Below, in pieces: positions 8,907 to 17,892 of a stretch of 57,168 nucleotides of DNA; position 1 is the stretch's first letter; every line of letters begins with the position of its first letter. The stretch covers positions 1 through 57,168 of the forward strand of contig WYBB01000215.1 of NCBI GenBank assembly GCA_011526585.1. Reading direction: 5' to 3'. The stretch is from Deltaproteobacteria bacterium. Its GTDB lineage: Bacteria > Myxococcota_A > UBA9042 > PHBI01. Made by a program: the position numbers and the translations under genes. The notes below the pieces were generated by a model, which saw only the letters and a program-made list of their open reading frames with translations, was not told where the DNA came from and made no database searches.

Positions 8907-8980
8907 CGGTCGCCGCGCGCGCGGCCGGCGTCGATCGTATCCACGTGCATCGCCTCTTGCGGCGCCACGGTCTGCGCTAG
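8868..8980 (+). other. Out-of-frame Fis-type HTH of the response regulator
   Basis: From about 8877, frame 2 reads ALAEHGGNVTVAARAAGV then DRIHVHRLLRRHGLR and a TAG at 8978-8980. This is the canonical Fis-like helix-turn-helix that ends NtrC-type regulators. One missing base in GCGCGGCCCTC restores YLARALAEHGGN, so the gene was originally, or really is, 7536-8980 with one base deleted near 8877. The restored stop lies 2 bases before the kinase ATG, as expected for an operon. Confidence 0.85.
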
Positions 8981-8982
8981 CC

Positions 8983-11900
8983 ATGTCCCGGCTGACGGCC
9001 GCCCGGTCATCTGTAGTGCTGTGGCCCGTGTTGATCGCACTCGCGTCGAGCTCCGCGCGCGCGCTCGATCCCGAGGTGCCGCTGGCGCAGATGAAGGTCA
9101 CGCGCTGGGGGCGTGACGACGGGCTGCCGACCGACACCGTGCGCCGGCTCGCCCGCACACCGCAGGGGATGATCCTCATCGGCACCGAGATCGGGTTGGT
9201 CGTCTTCGATGGCGTGACCTTCACCCACCATACCGTGGCGACCCAACCGGGCCTGCCCGCCAACTCGATCGAGGCCCTGCTCGTGCATGGGGACGATGTC
9301 TGGATCGGCACCGCGCGTGGGCTGGCCGTGTGGAGAGACCGCACCATCACCGCGCTGGGCGACGCCGAGGGCGTGCCGGCGACCCACATCAAGGAGCTGT
9401 TGGTCGATCGCACCGGGCGGCTGTGGATCCTCACCGCCGTGGGCGTATTCGTGCGCCACCACGGCGCCGTCCAGCCCATCGAGAACGAGCGCCACGAGCC
9501 GCGGCGACCGATCTGCTCGAGCGGCGTCGAGCTGCCGGATGGATCGATCGCGCTGGCCTGTACGGCGCTCAGGCTGTGGCGCGACGGACGCCTCGCCGAG
9601 CCGCTCATCCCCGAGCCGCGGCCTACCGAGCTCGCGCTCGGCCCGGATGGCACGCTCTGGTTCGCCGCCGACACCGGGGACATCTACCGCTACACCGACG
9701 GTCACGCCGAACTGGTGATGTCGCGCGAGGACCGGGTCCTGATGCTGCACGTCGATCGCCATGGCGCCTTGTGGGTGGTCGGCCCGGGCCCCGGCATCCA
9801 GCGGCGCACCGCCGATGGTCGCGTCGAGGAGCTGCTCTTGCCCGAGGGCAGCCGACCGGCCGGCGCGCGCGCCATCATCGAGGAGCCGGACGGCGCCATG
9901 CTGTTCGGCACCTCGGAGTTCGGCCTCGTACGAGTGCACGACGGCGCCACGCGCATCTTGGACCGGCGCAGCGGTGGACCGACCAACGTGGCGAGCGTCT
10001 TCGTTGGCCGTGACGGCAAGGTGTGGCTCGCCGGCAGCAGCGAGACGGCTCTGGTCGCCTTCGACGGCGCGCGCGTCGAGCGCATCGCCAGCGACGTCCC
10101 GGTGTTGACGCACCTCGAGGAGCCCGACGGGACCCATTGGGTCGGCCTGCCCACCGGGCTCGGCCGCGTACGCGCTGGCGCGATCGAGCCGGAGCCGCTG
10201 CCCGTCGACAGCCCCGTCGTCTTTGCGCTCGCCCGCGGCCGGGAGGGCGCGCTGTGGATCGGCACCTACAGCCACGGCCTCTTGCGCCGCGCCGCCGAGA
10301 CCGCGCTGGTGAAGAGCGCCGACGGGCGTCCGCTCGACGTGACGGCGCTGCTCATCGGCAAAGACGAGCGGACCCTGTGGGTCGGGACGGCCAAGGGGGT
10401 CTGTCGCGTCCCGGACATGATGGCGCCGACGCCCATCGCCGACTGCCTGGACGAGGCGCGCGGCGGACCACCGGCGATGGTCCTCGACATGCACGAAGAC
10501 CGCGACGGCGGCTTGTGGCTCGCCACCTTCGAGGGGGGGCTCGTGCGCGTGCGTGCCGATGGGGTCGCGGTGCTCACCGAGCGTCATGGCCTGCCATACG
10601 CGAACTTCTACGCCATCCTCGAAGACGACGCCGAGCGCTTCTGGATCTCGGGGCCGACCGGCGTCGTGCGCCTCGCCAGGCGCGAGCTCGACGCGGTCGC
10701 CGACGGGCGCTCGGCGAGGGTCGCGCCGCGCTTCTTCGGCGCCGCCGACGGGCTGCCGGTGGACGAGACCAACGGCGGCAGCATGACGGCCGCGCGCGCG
10801 CCGGACGGGCGGCTGTGGTTCGCGACGCCGCGCGGCGCGGTCGGCATCGATCCGCACGCGCGCGAGCCGCTCAGGCGGTCGCCGCCGAGCGTCATCGAGG
10901 AGGTGCGGGTCGGTGCGCGGACGTTGTCGCTCTCGGGTGGGACCATCGAACCCGGCGAGGGCGAGCTGGTCGTGCGCTTCACGGCGCCCACCCTGGAGCG
11001 CGCGCGCGCCTTGCGGTTTCGCTATCGCATCAACGGCGTCGAAGCGGACTGGGTCGACGCAGGCACGCGGCGCGTCGCCGTCTTCACCGACCTGCCTCCG
11101 GGGCGGCACGACTTCCGCGTCCAGGCGCTGGCCGAGGGCGCCGCCGACTACGGGCCCGAAGCTCGCCTCGTCATCGAGCGCTCGCCCGCTTTCAGCGAGA
11201 CCGCCGGCTTCCGTTTGTTGGTCGGAGCGGCGTTCGTGCTCGTGCTGGTCCTCGGTCACCGCTGGCGGGTGGCGCGTATCCTGGCGCGCAAGCGCGAGCT
11301 CGAGCGCGTGGTCGGCGAGCGCACACACGAGCTGGCCGAGGCGCGCGACGCGCTGGCCGAGAGCAACGCCGGGCTCGAGCGGCGCGTCGCCGAGGCGCTG
11401 ATGGCGCTGCGCTCCGCCGAGCGCATGGCGGCCTATGGGCACGCGGTCGCGAGCGTGGCCCACGAGGTGCGCCAGCCGCTGTTCGCGCTCGGCACGACGT
11501 CCTTCACGTTGAGTCAGCGGCTCGCCGAGCGGCCCGATCTCGCGAAGATCGTCTCGCGCCTGGACCGCGAGACCAAGCGCCTGAACCGCGTGATGGAGGA
11601 ACTGCTCGACTTCGCCAAGCCGCGCGGGCTGGCCCTCGACTGGACCCCGGCGGCGGCGGTGCTGAACGAGGCCGTCGAGGCCTTTCGCGCGGCGCACGAT
11701 CCCGAGGCGAAGCTCGCGCTCGACATCGTCATCGACCCGACGCTGCCCGAGCTGCGCGTCGACTCGGCGCGCTTGCAGCAGGTGCTGGTCAATCTCATGC
11801 ACAACGCGCAGAAGTACGCCCGCGGCATGCGCTCGCTCGGGGTGCGCGCCGAGCGCGCTGGCGAAGACGTCGTCGTCGTCGAGGTCGCCGACGACGGGCA

Positions 11901-12090
11901 GGGCATTGCGCCCGGCGATCTCGAGCGCATCTTCGAGCCGTTCTTCACCACCGGCGGCACCGGCCTCGGGCTCGCCATCGCCCGCCGCATCGTCGAGGAG
12001 CACGGCGGCACCATCACCGTCTCGTCGAGTCCCGAGGGCACGACCTTCCGCATCACGCTGCCCATCGGCGGGCCGCCCGGCGCGCCCTGA
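8983..12090 (+). CDS. Sensor histidine kinase with Reg_prop beta-propeller and Y_Y_Y domain
   Basis: A 1035-residue membrane sensor. N-terminal signal/anchor (1-27), then repeated two-component regulator propeller blades (about 35-650, recurring LWIGT/LWFAT and GLPxxxV motifs), a Y_Y_Y domain (about 665-735), one membrane helix (about 745-765), a coiled coil, a HisKA domain with His827 in AHEVRQP, and a HATPase domain (DDGQGIAPGD, GGTGLGLAIARRI). There is no receiver or AraC domain, so it differs from the Bacteroidetes hybrid sensors with the same periplasmic module. It starts 2 bases after the restored stop of the response regulator, so the two form one operon and probably a cognate pair. 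The ligand is unknown; in relatives the propeller senses glycans or other extracytoplasmic cues. Confidence 0.9.
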   Translation: MSRLTAARSSVVLWPVLIALASSSARALDPEVPLAQMKVTRWGRDDGLPTDTVRRLARTPQGMILIGTEIGLVVFDGVTFTHHTVATQPGLPANSIEALLVHGDDVWIGTARGLAVWRDRTITALGDAEGVPATHIKELLVDRTGRLWILTAVGVFVRHHGAVQPIENERHEPRRPICSSGVELPDGSIALACTALRLWRDGRLAEPLIPEPRPTELALGPDGTLWFAADTGDIYRYTDGHAELVMSREDRVLMLHVDRHGALWVVGPGPGIQRRTADGRVEELLLPEGSRPAGARAIIEEPDGAMLFGTSEFGLVRVHDGATRILDRRSGGPTNVASVFVGRDGKVWLAGSSETALVAFDGARVERIASDVPVLTHLEEPDGTHWVGLPTGLGRVRAGAIEPEPLPVDSPVVFALARGREGALWIGTYSHGLLRRAAETALVKSADGRPLDVTALLIGKDERTLWVGTAKGVCRVPDMMAPTPIADCLDEARGGPPAMVLDMHEDRDGGLWLATFEGGLVRVRADGVAVLTERHGLPYANFYAILEDDAERFWISGPTGVVRLARRELDAVADGRSARVAPRFFGAADGLPVDETNGGSMTAARAPDGRLWFATPRGAVGIDPHAREPLRRSPPSVIEEVRVGARTLSLSGGTIEPGEGELVVRFTAPTLERARALRFRYRINGVEADWVDAGTRRVAVFTDLPPGRHDFRVQALAEGAADYGPEARLVIERSPAFSETAGFRLLVGAAFVLVLVLGHRWRVARILARKRELERVVGERTHELAEARDALAESNAGLERRVAEALMALRSAERMAAYGHAVASVAHEVRQPLFALGTTSFTLSQRLAERPDLAKIVSRLDRETKRLNRVMEELLDFAKPRGLALDWTPAAAVLNEAVEAFRAAHDPEAKLALDIVIDPTLPELRVDSARLQQVLVNLMHNAQKYARGMRSLGVRAERAGEDVVVVEVADDGQGIAPGDLERIFEPFFTTGGTGLGLAIARRIVEEHGGTITVSSSPEGTTFRITLPIGGPPGAP

Positions 12091-12135
12091 TACCTCACGA
12101 CCTGCCGAGGTGCCGACATCGCGCAGCTGCGGCGG

Positions 12136-12153
12136 ACGCTACACGTGTAGCGT
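12136..12153. promoter_or_regulatory. 18-bp perfect palindrome upstream of the protease gene
   Basis: ACGCTACACGTGTAGCGT is self-complementary over all 18 bases and has no T-run. It lies about 45 bases after the kinase stop and 139 bases before the protease ATG. A dimeric regulator's operator is the simplest reading; a cruciform or transcript-end hairpin is also possible. The regulator is unknown. Confidence 0.5.
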
Positions 12154-12291
12154 GGGCGGCAACACCCGCCAGGCGGGACCGCCGCGCGAGACCCCGCGCC
12201 ACGCCGCCTCCCGCTCCGTCCGATGCACGGCGCGCAACGGGAACACAACTTGCTCTGGCCGAGAGCTCGACCCTCTGCAGGAGAGCTCTCG

Positions 12292-14507
12292 ATGAGGAAC
12301 ATCGCCACGCTGGATCGCCTCGCGCCGCGCGCCCGCTCGCACCCGCACGCACACCTTCGGCGCCTCGCGCTGTTCGGCTGCGCGATCACCGTCCTGGCTT
12401 GCGACCCGGCGGCAGACGACGACGTCGAACCGCGGCCGACCGCGAGCGCAACGTCGTCAGCGCTGACGGGCGCGTACGAGCTCACCCTCGCCCTACGCTC
12501 GACGGACGGTCTCGGGCACGGCAGCGTTCGGGTCGTCGACGAGGACACCGGTCAGAGCCTCGGCACGTGCCACGCCGACTGCGTCGTAGCGGTGCCGCGC
12601 AACCACCGCGCGCGCCTGATCGCGGACGCGGCGCCGGGCTCCGAGCACGCGGGCTGGATCAACGTCTGCTGGGGACGGCCGGCCGACGCGTGCGTCGTCA
12701 CGATGTCGTGGCACCTCGCCGCGGGCGCTTCGTTCCGCGCGGTCCCGCCGCCGCCTCGCTCGACCTTCGACCTCGGGATCGTCGTCCGCAGCGCCGACGG
12801 TGTCGGTGAAGGTGTCGTGCGCGTTCACGACACGACCGGCGCGACGCTCGGCGAATGCCTGGGTGCGCGCTGTGTGATACCGGTCCCGAAGAACGCGCCG
12901 GTGCGCCTCGTCGCCACGCCGCGGCGCGGGTCGTCGTTCGCGCAGTGGCGCGGTGTCTGCTATCAGATCGGTCGCGAGGATTGCTGGGTGACGCTGTCCT
13001 GGCACCTCGACGTCGCGGTCGAGTTCACGGCCGATCCGCGCCGCGCCGAGACCCCAGAGGAACGTTACGCGCGCGAGCTCGCCGAGGCGCGCGCCTACCT
13101 CGAGCCGGAGCGCGAGAGTCTGGTCGCGCTGCGCGCGCCGTACGCGGACCTGGTCGCGCACGACGGCGAGGACGACCCGAACCCGCGGCTGGCGATCCGA
13201 ACCAGGGACGGGCGCGACCGAACCGTGGTCGTCAACGGCCGCGGCCTCGCCGAGATCGATGCGGCCAGGGCGCTGCGCCAGGCGCGCGACCCGGCTCACC
13301 AGGCCAAGGTCTATCGCGACCTCTACGCGGAGGTCGTGGCCGTCGACCCTGCGGTCGTCGGGCGCTTCCCGGCCCCCGACCAGGTCGGCCGCGACCCCGG
13401 CGCGCTGCGGCAGGCGATCAACACGCTCTCGCGCTTCGTCGTCGACGAGATCGGATCGGACCGGCCTCGGCCCCGCCGTTTCTGCTCGCGAAGGAGCGCG
13501 CCTGCCTCGAAGGGGACCCGGCGGGCGAGGTCGGCGCGGGCGACGGGCTCGACCTGTCGCTGCTCACGCCCATGCAGGCCGCGAGCTGCACCCTGTCGCC
13601 CGACGGGCTCTTCCTGGCCTACGACGACTTCGACCGCGACTCGCTCTCGTGCATCAAGGATCAGGGCGCGCGCGGCACCTGCACGTCGTTCGCCGTCGTC
13701 TCGGCGGCGGAGGCCGCGTTGCAGCAGCGCTTCGGCCCGCGCCACAACCTGTCCGAACAGCACCTCTACGCGCTCAACAGCGGCTACAACTCGACCTTTC
13801 ACGAGGGCACGTCGATCTCGGATTTCCTCGACAATCTCGCGACGTACTACGGCTATTTCATCGTGTCCGAGTCCGTGTGGGACTACAATCAGTCGTTGTC
13901 GCGCTGGCGCATCTCGTCCGACGAGTACTTCGCCATCCCGACCTATCCGAAGTTCTGGTTCGTCGACTCGTGCCTCGGCTACTACGGCGACATGTGCTCG
14001 GACAACGTCGCTCAGGGCGAGGTCACCTGCACCGATCCCGAAGACCTCTGGTCGTGCTCGATCGCCATCCCGGAGATGACCGGACCGCGCTACCGCCTCG
14101 GCTACGAGCCCTACCAGCTGGCGGACTCCGACGATCCGGACGAGACCATCATCCGCGCGCGCGCCAAGCTCATCCTGCGCCACCAGCTGGTCGTCGGCAT
14201 GTCGCTGCCGCCGAGCTTCGCCAATCCGACGGCCGACGGCTTCGTGATCCCGCTCGGCGACGACCCCGCGAAGTCCGCCGGAAACCACGCCATGCACATC
14301 GTCGGCGCCATCACCAACCACCAGCTCGAGCAGCTCCTGCCCGACGCTCCCTCCGGTCCGGGCGGCGGCTACTTCCTCGTCAGGAACTCGTGGGGCCCGT
14401 GCTTCGCCGACGGCGGCTACGTGTATGTCCCGTTCGCGGTGATGAAGAGCCGCGTCTACACGCTGCGCGGCTTCACGCGCTGGTTCATGGACGTCGTACC
14501 GCAGTGA
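12292..14507 (+). CDS. Lipoprotein papain-like (C1) cysteine protease, frameshifted
   Basis: Restored length is about 738 residues. Lipobox TVLAC with Cys37 follows a hydrophobic stretch, so it is exported and lipidated. Two tandem modules of about 90 residues (each with xVVRS/LRSTDG, GxVRV, C-x-C/V, VPxN and TLSWHL/TMSWHL) resemble divergent InlB/bacterial repeat folds. A helical linker is followed by a C1A peptidase domain: DQGARGTCTSFAVVSA with catalytic Cys at about residue 464, His in NHAMHIVG and Asn in VRNSWGP. The open frame breaks near 13465: frame 1 to there, frame 0 afterwards. One missing G in TCGGACCGG restores continuity. A GCAGGAGAG ribosome site supports ATG 12292. No inhibitor-type propeptide (I29) is recognisable. 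It follows the two-component pair and may be its target. Confidence 0.78.
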
Positions 14508-14713
14508 GCGAAGGCGCCCCCGCATCAGCCGCCTGGACACGGGTCATCGCGCCGTGTGAGACTCACGCGTGCTCTGGACGTCATGCAGGACGGTCTTCTT
14601 GGACGCCGAGTCCGCCTTCGTCGCGGTGCTGACGCGACCTTTGCCTACGTGCCGCGCCGCCACGGCGGCCGGTTTCCCCGAGTCGGTGCGCGCGGCGTGC
14701 GCTGGGTGTGTCC

Positions 14714-15706
14714 ATGACTGAGCCCTACGAGCTCCGCCACTGGCACCCGGTGCTCCTGGCGAAGGACCTCGGCCGCCGGCCGCGCGCGGTCACGCTCCAC
14801 GGGCGCGAGCTCGTGCTGTTCCGGACGGCCAGCGGGAACCTCGCGGCGCTCGGCAACACCTGCCCGCATCGGCGCGCGCGCCTCTCCGACGGCTGGGTCG
14901 AAGGCGAGCGCGTCGTCTGCCCGTATCACGGCTTCCGCTACGCCTGCGACGGCGCCGGCGAGAGCGCCGGTACGCCGAAGATGCACCTGACGGCGACGCG
15001 CTTCGACGTGCGCGAGGGCCATGGCGCCCTGTGGGTGCGCGCGCACGACGGCGAAGATCGCCCGCTGCCGCCGCTCGGCCGCGAGGGCTACCAGTACTTC
15101 GACACCTTCGTGCACGACATCGAGTGCCCGCTCGAGACCGTGCTCGACATCTTCTCCGAGGTCGAGCACACGCCGACGACGCATGCCTTGTTCGGCTATC
15201 GCCGCGACTCGCTCGATCACATCGAGCTCTCCGTGGAGACCAGCGCGCACGAGGTGCGCGTGGTCAACGAGGGCCCGCAGAAGCCGCTGCCGCGGCTCAT
15301 CGAGCGCGCGTTCGCGCTCGAGCCCGACGACACCTTCATCGACGACTGGACCGTGCGCTTCTCGCCCGTTCACGTCGTCTACGATCAGTGGTGGCGCGAT
15401 CCGGCCACGCAGACCCCGCGCGCGCTACGCCTGCACTTCGGGATCTTCTTCTCGCCGATCGACTCCGACGAGACCCGCATGGTCTCGATCATCTTCTCGA
15501 CGCTCGAGCGCTCGTGGCTGACGCGGCTGACGCGGCCGCTCATGCGCGCGATCTTCATGCGCGAGGTGCACCTGGATCGGCGACGTGTCGAGCGCCTCGC
15601 CGACCAGTCACCCGAGCTCCGCGGCACGCGCCTGGGACGTTTCGATGCGCCGCTGCGCGAGCTGCGCAAGCGCATCGACGCGATCTATCGCGGCCGTGAG
15701 GCGTGA
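14714..15706 (+). CDS. Rieske [2Fe-2S] aromatic-ring-hydroxylating oxygenase, catalytic subunit
   Basis: A 330-residue protein. The N-terminal Rieske cluster has ligands Cys50, His52, Cys69 and His72 in CPHRRARLSDG and CPYHGF. The C-terminal catalytic domain holds the mononuclear iron site EVEHTPTTH (His152, His157). Size and architecture match single-component oxygenases of the pheophorbide-a/VanA type that act on aromatic or O-methyl substrates using an external reductase. No reductase or ferredoxin gene is adjacent, so the electron donor and substrate are unknown. ATG 14714 is preferred to GTG 14708; neither has a clear ribosome site. Its 3' end overlaps the convergent glycosyltransferase by 22 bases. 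Confidence 0.87.
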   Translation: MTEPYELRHWHPVLLAKDLGRRPRAVTLHGRELVLFRTASGNLAALGNTCPHRRARLSDGWVEGERVVCPYHGFRYACDGAGESAGTPKMHLTATRFDVREGHGALWVRAHDGEDRPLPPLGREGYQYFDTFVHDIECPLETVLDIFSEVEHTPTTHALFGYRRDSLDHIELSVETSAHEVRVVNEGPQKPLPRLIERAFALEPDDTFIDDWTVRFSPVHVVYDQWWRDPATQTPRALRLHFGIFFSPIDSDETRMVSIIFSTLERSWLTRLTRPLMRAIFMREVHLDRRRVERLADQSPELRGTRLGRFDAPLRELRKRIDAIYRGREA

Positions 15707-16758
15707 GCGCGCAGGCGCTCCCAGGCGATCCGCGGTGAGCTCCTGAGCGCGCTCACCAGGTGCGTGATCGCGGCGATGGGCTCACGCGCCCGCGCGCACG
15801 AGACCGCGCGGTTCAGGTGCGCGCGCGCGAGCTCGTCCAGCACGTCGCGGTCGCGGGTGCGGCGCCGGACCTCGCGCGCCTCCGCGTCGAGCCAGGCGAG
15901 GATGTCGGCGTAGTCGCCGGGACCACGCCGCGCCATGAAGAGGTAGATCAACGCGAGCCACTCGGCGCGGCTCGCCCGGTCGAGCGGCAGCGCCTCGAGG
16001 TCGGCGAGGGTCGGCCCGGCGGTGAGCGTCGCGCAGGGGTCGACGCCCATGCGCTTCCTGCCGATGGCGGAGCCGAGGGCCATGAGCGAGGCGATCGTCT
16101 GCCGTCGTCGCTTCTGCGCCGAGACATTGCCGCCGTGCCAGCGATAGTCGAGCACGACGTCGGGCAGGTTGGCGATCTCGGTGTGCTCGAGCAGGCGCAG
16201 CCAGAGATCGTAGTCCTCGGCGCTCTCGAAGGCCGCGCGGTAGCCGCCGACGGTGAGCACCAGCTCGCGCCGCATCATGGTGGTCGGGTGCCAGACCACG
16301 CAGGCGTGGCGCATCGCGGCGCGGATCCGCGCCGGCTCCTCGGGCAATCGGCCGTGGCGTATGAATCGGCCGCCGGCGTCGATGTCATCGTACTGACCGC
16401 CGACGACGCCGATCGCGGGGTGCGCGTCGAGGAAGGCGACCTGCTTGCGCAGGCGGTCGGGGCGCGCGAGGTCGTCGGCGTCCATGCGCGCGACCAGCGG
16501 GGCGACCGCCAGCGCGAGACCGTGATTGAGCGCGGCCGCGAGGCCGACATGCGCGAGCGCCGCGACGCGCACGCGCGGATCGCGCGCGGCGAAGTCCTCT
16601 GCGATCGCCAGCGAGGCGTCGCGCGATCCGTCATCGACGACGATGAGCTCGAGCTCGTGCAGGGTCTGGGCGAGGATGCTCTCGATGGCGGCGGCGAGGA
16701 AGCGCTCGCCGTCGAAGACGGTCATCACGACGCTCACCCGTGGTGCGCGCGCGCTCAA
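15685..16758 (-). CDS. Family 2 glycosyltransferase (copy B)
   Basis: A 357-residue GT-A fold enzyme. The nucleotide-sugar motif VDDGS is at residues 41-45 and the metal-binding MDADD at 92-96. It transfers a sugar from an NDP-sugar to an unknown acceptor, probably in cell-surface glycan synthesis, on the cytoplasmic side. It has no membrane segment. It starts with TTG overlapping the stop of the upstream paralogue (TTGA), so the two are translationally coupled. The sequence closely parallels copy A, including the C-terminal helical extension of about 130 residues with a LDExxRAHLNR motif not typical of the minimal family. Confidence 0.88.
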   Translation of the reverse strand: MSARAPRVSVVMTVFDGERFLAAAIESILAQTLHELELIVVDDGSRDASLAIAEDFAARDPRVRVAALAHVGLAAALNHGLALAVAPLVARMDADDLARPDRLRKQVAFLDAHPAIGVVGGQYDDIDAGGRFIRHGRLPEEPARIRAAMRHACVVWHPTTMMRRELVLTVGGYRAAFESAEDYDLWLRLLEHTEIANLPDVVLDYRWHGGNVSAQKRRRQTIASLMALGSAIGRKRMGVDPCATLTAGPTLADLEALPLDRASRAEWLALIYLFMARRGPGDYADILAWLDAEAREVRRRTRDRDVLDELARAHLNRAVSCARAREPIAAITHLVSALRSSPRIAWERLRAHASRPR

Positions 16759-17867
16759 CGACGGGACCTCCGCCAGCCGGTGAGGCGCTCGGTGATGCGG
16801 GCGCGCATGCGGGTGAGCACGACGCGCGGCGAGCTCTCGAAGGCGCGTCCGAGGTGTCTCAGCGCCGCGACGGGCTCGCGCTCGCCGACGAAGGCCGCGA
16901 CGCGATTGAGGTGCGCGCGTGAGAGCTCGTCCAGCACATGCCGCTCACGGGTCCGTCGCGGGATCCCGCGCGTCCGGCGATCGAGCCACGCGAGGATCCG
17001 ATCGTCGGCTCCGGCGCCGTGGCGCGACACCAGGAGGTAGATCACGGCGAGCCACTCGAGCCGGCTCGCTTCATCAGGAAGCATCGCCTCGATCTCGTCC
17101 AGCGTCGGCGCGTCCGATGGTTGCGTCCACGGATCGAAGCCCAGACGTCGCCGGCCGATGGCGGACGCGATGGCCGCGAGCGTCAGCATGAACTGGCGCC
17201 GGTGCTTGCGGATCGAGACGTTGTCGCCGTGCCAGCGGTAGTCGAGCACGACGTCGGGCAGGTTGGCCAACTCGGTGTGCTCGAGCAGGCGTAGCCACAG
17301 GTCGAAGTCGACCGCGCAGTCGAAGTCCTCGCGATAGCCGCCGACGGCGTGCAGGACCTCGCGGCGCATGAGCGCGGTCGGGTGCCAGACCACACAGGCG
17401 TAGGTCATCTGCTCGCGGATCTGCTCGGGTGCGAGGGGGAACGCGCTACGCCGCACGAAACGCCCGTCGCGATCGATGACCTCGATCTGACCGCCGACGA
17501 CGCCGACCTCGGGGTGGCGTTCGAGGAAGGCGACCTGCTTCGCCAGGCGATCGGGGCGCGCGACGTCGTCGGCGTCCATGCAGGCGATGAGCGGTGCGCG
17601 CGCTTGCGCGATCCCGCGGTTGGTCGCTGGGGCGATCCCCGCGTGCGGGATCGCCGTGAGGCGCACGCGCGCATCACGCTCGGCGTGGTGCCGGGCGATC
17701 GCCAGCGAGCCGTCGCGCGAGCCGTCGTCGACGATGATCAGCTCGAGCTCGCGCAGGGTCTGCCCGAGGATGCTCTCGATCGCCTGCGCGAGGAAGCGCT
17801 CGGCGTCGTAGACCGTCATGACGACGCTCACACGGGGCTCGGCCTCGTTCGTCTCGGCGCCGCTCAT
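16755..17867 (-). CDS. Family 2 glycosyltransferase (copy A)
   Basis: A 370-residue enzyme with VDDGS at 46-50 and MDADD at 97-101, then ACVVWHPTALMRRE and the DYDLWLRLLEH-like acceptor region (here CAVDFDLWLRLLEH). The ATG at 17867 is chosen because AGGAAGAG lies just upstream; an earlier start at 17903 would overlap the previous gene. It lies 25 bases downstream of the DUF4105 gene, in the same operon. Copies A and B clearly arose by tandem duplication and share a C-terminal helical extension; their sugar or acceptor may have diverged. Acceptor unknown. Confidence 0.88.
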   Translation of the reverse strand: MSGAETNEAEPRVSVVMTVYDAERFLAQAIESILGQTLRELELIIVDDGSRDGSLAIARHHAERDARVRLTAIPHAGIAPATNRGIAQARAPLIACMDADDVARPDRLAKQVAFLERHPEVGVVGGQIEVIDRDGRFVRRSAFPLAPEQIREQMTYACVVWHPTALMRREVLHAVGGYREDFDCAVDFDLWLRLLEHTELANLPDVVLDYRWHGDNVSIRKHRRQFMLTLAAIASAIGRRRLGFDPWTQPSDAPTLDEIEAMLPDEASRLEWLAVIYLLVSRHGAGADDRILAWLDRRTRGIPRRTRERHVLDELSRAHLNRVAAFVGEREPVAALRHLGRAFESSPRVVLTRMRARITERLTGWRRSRR

Positions 17868-17892
17868 CGTCTCTTCCTGGCCACGAAGCGCC

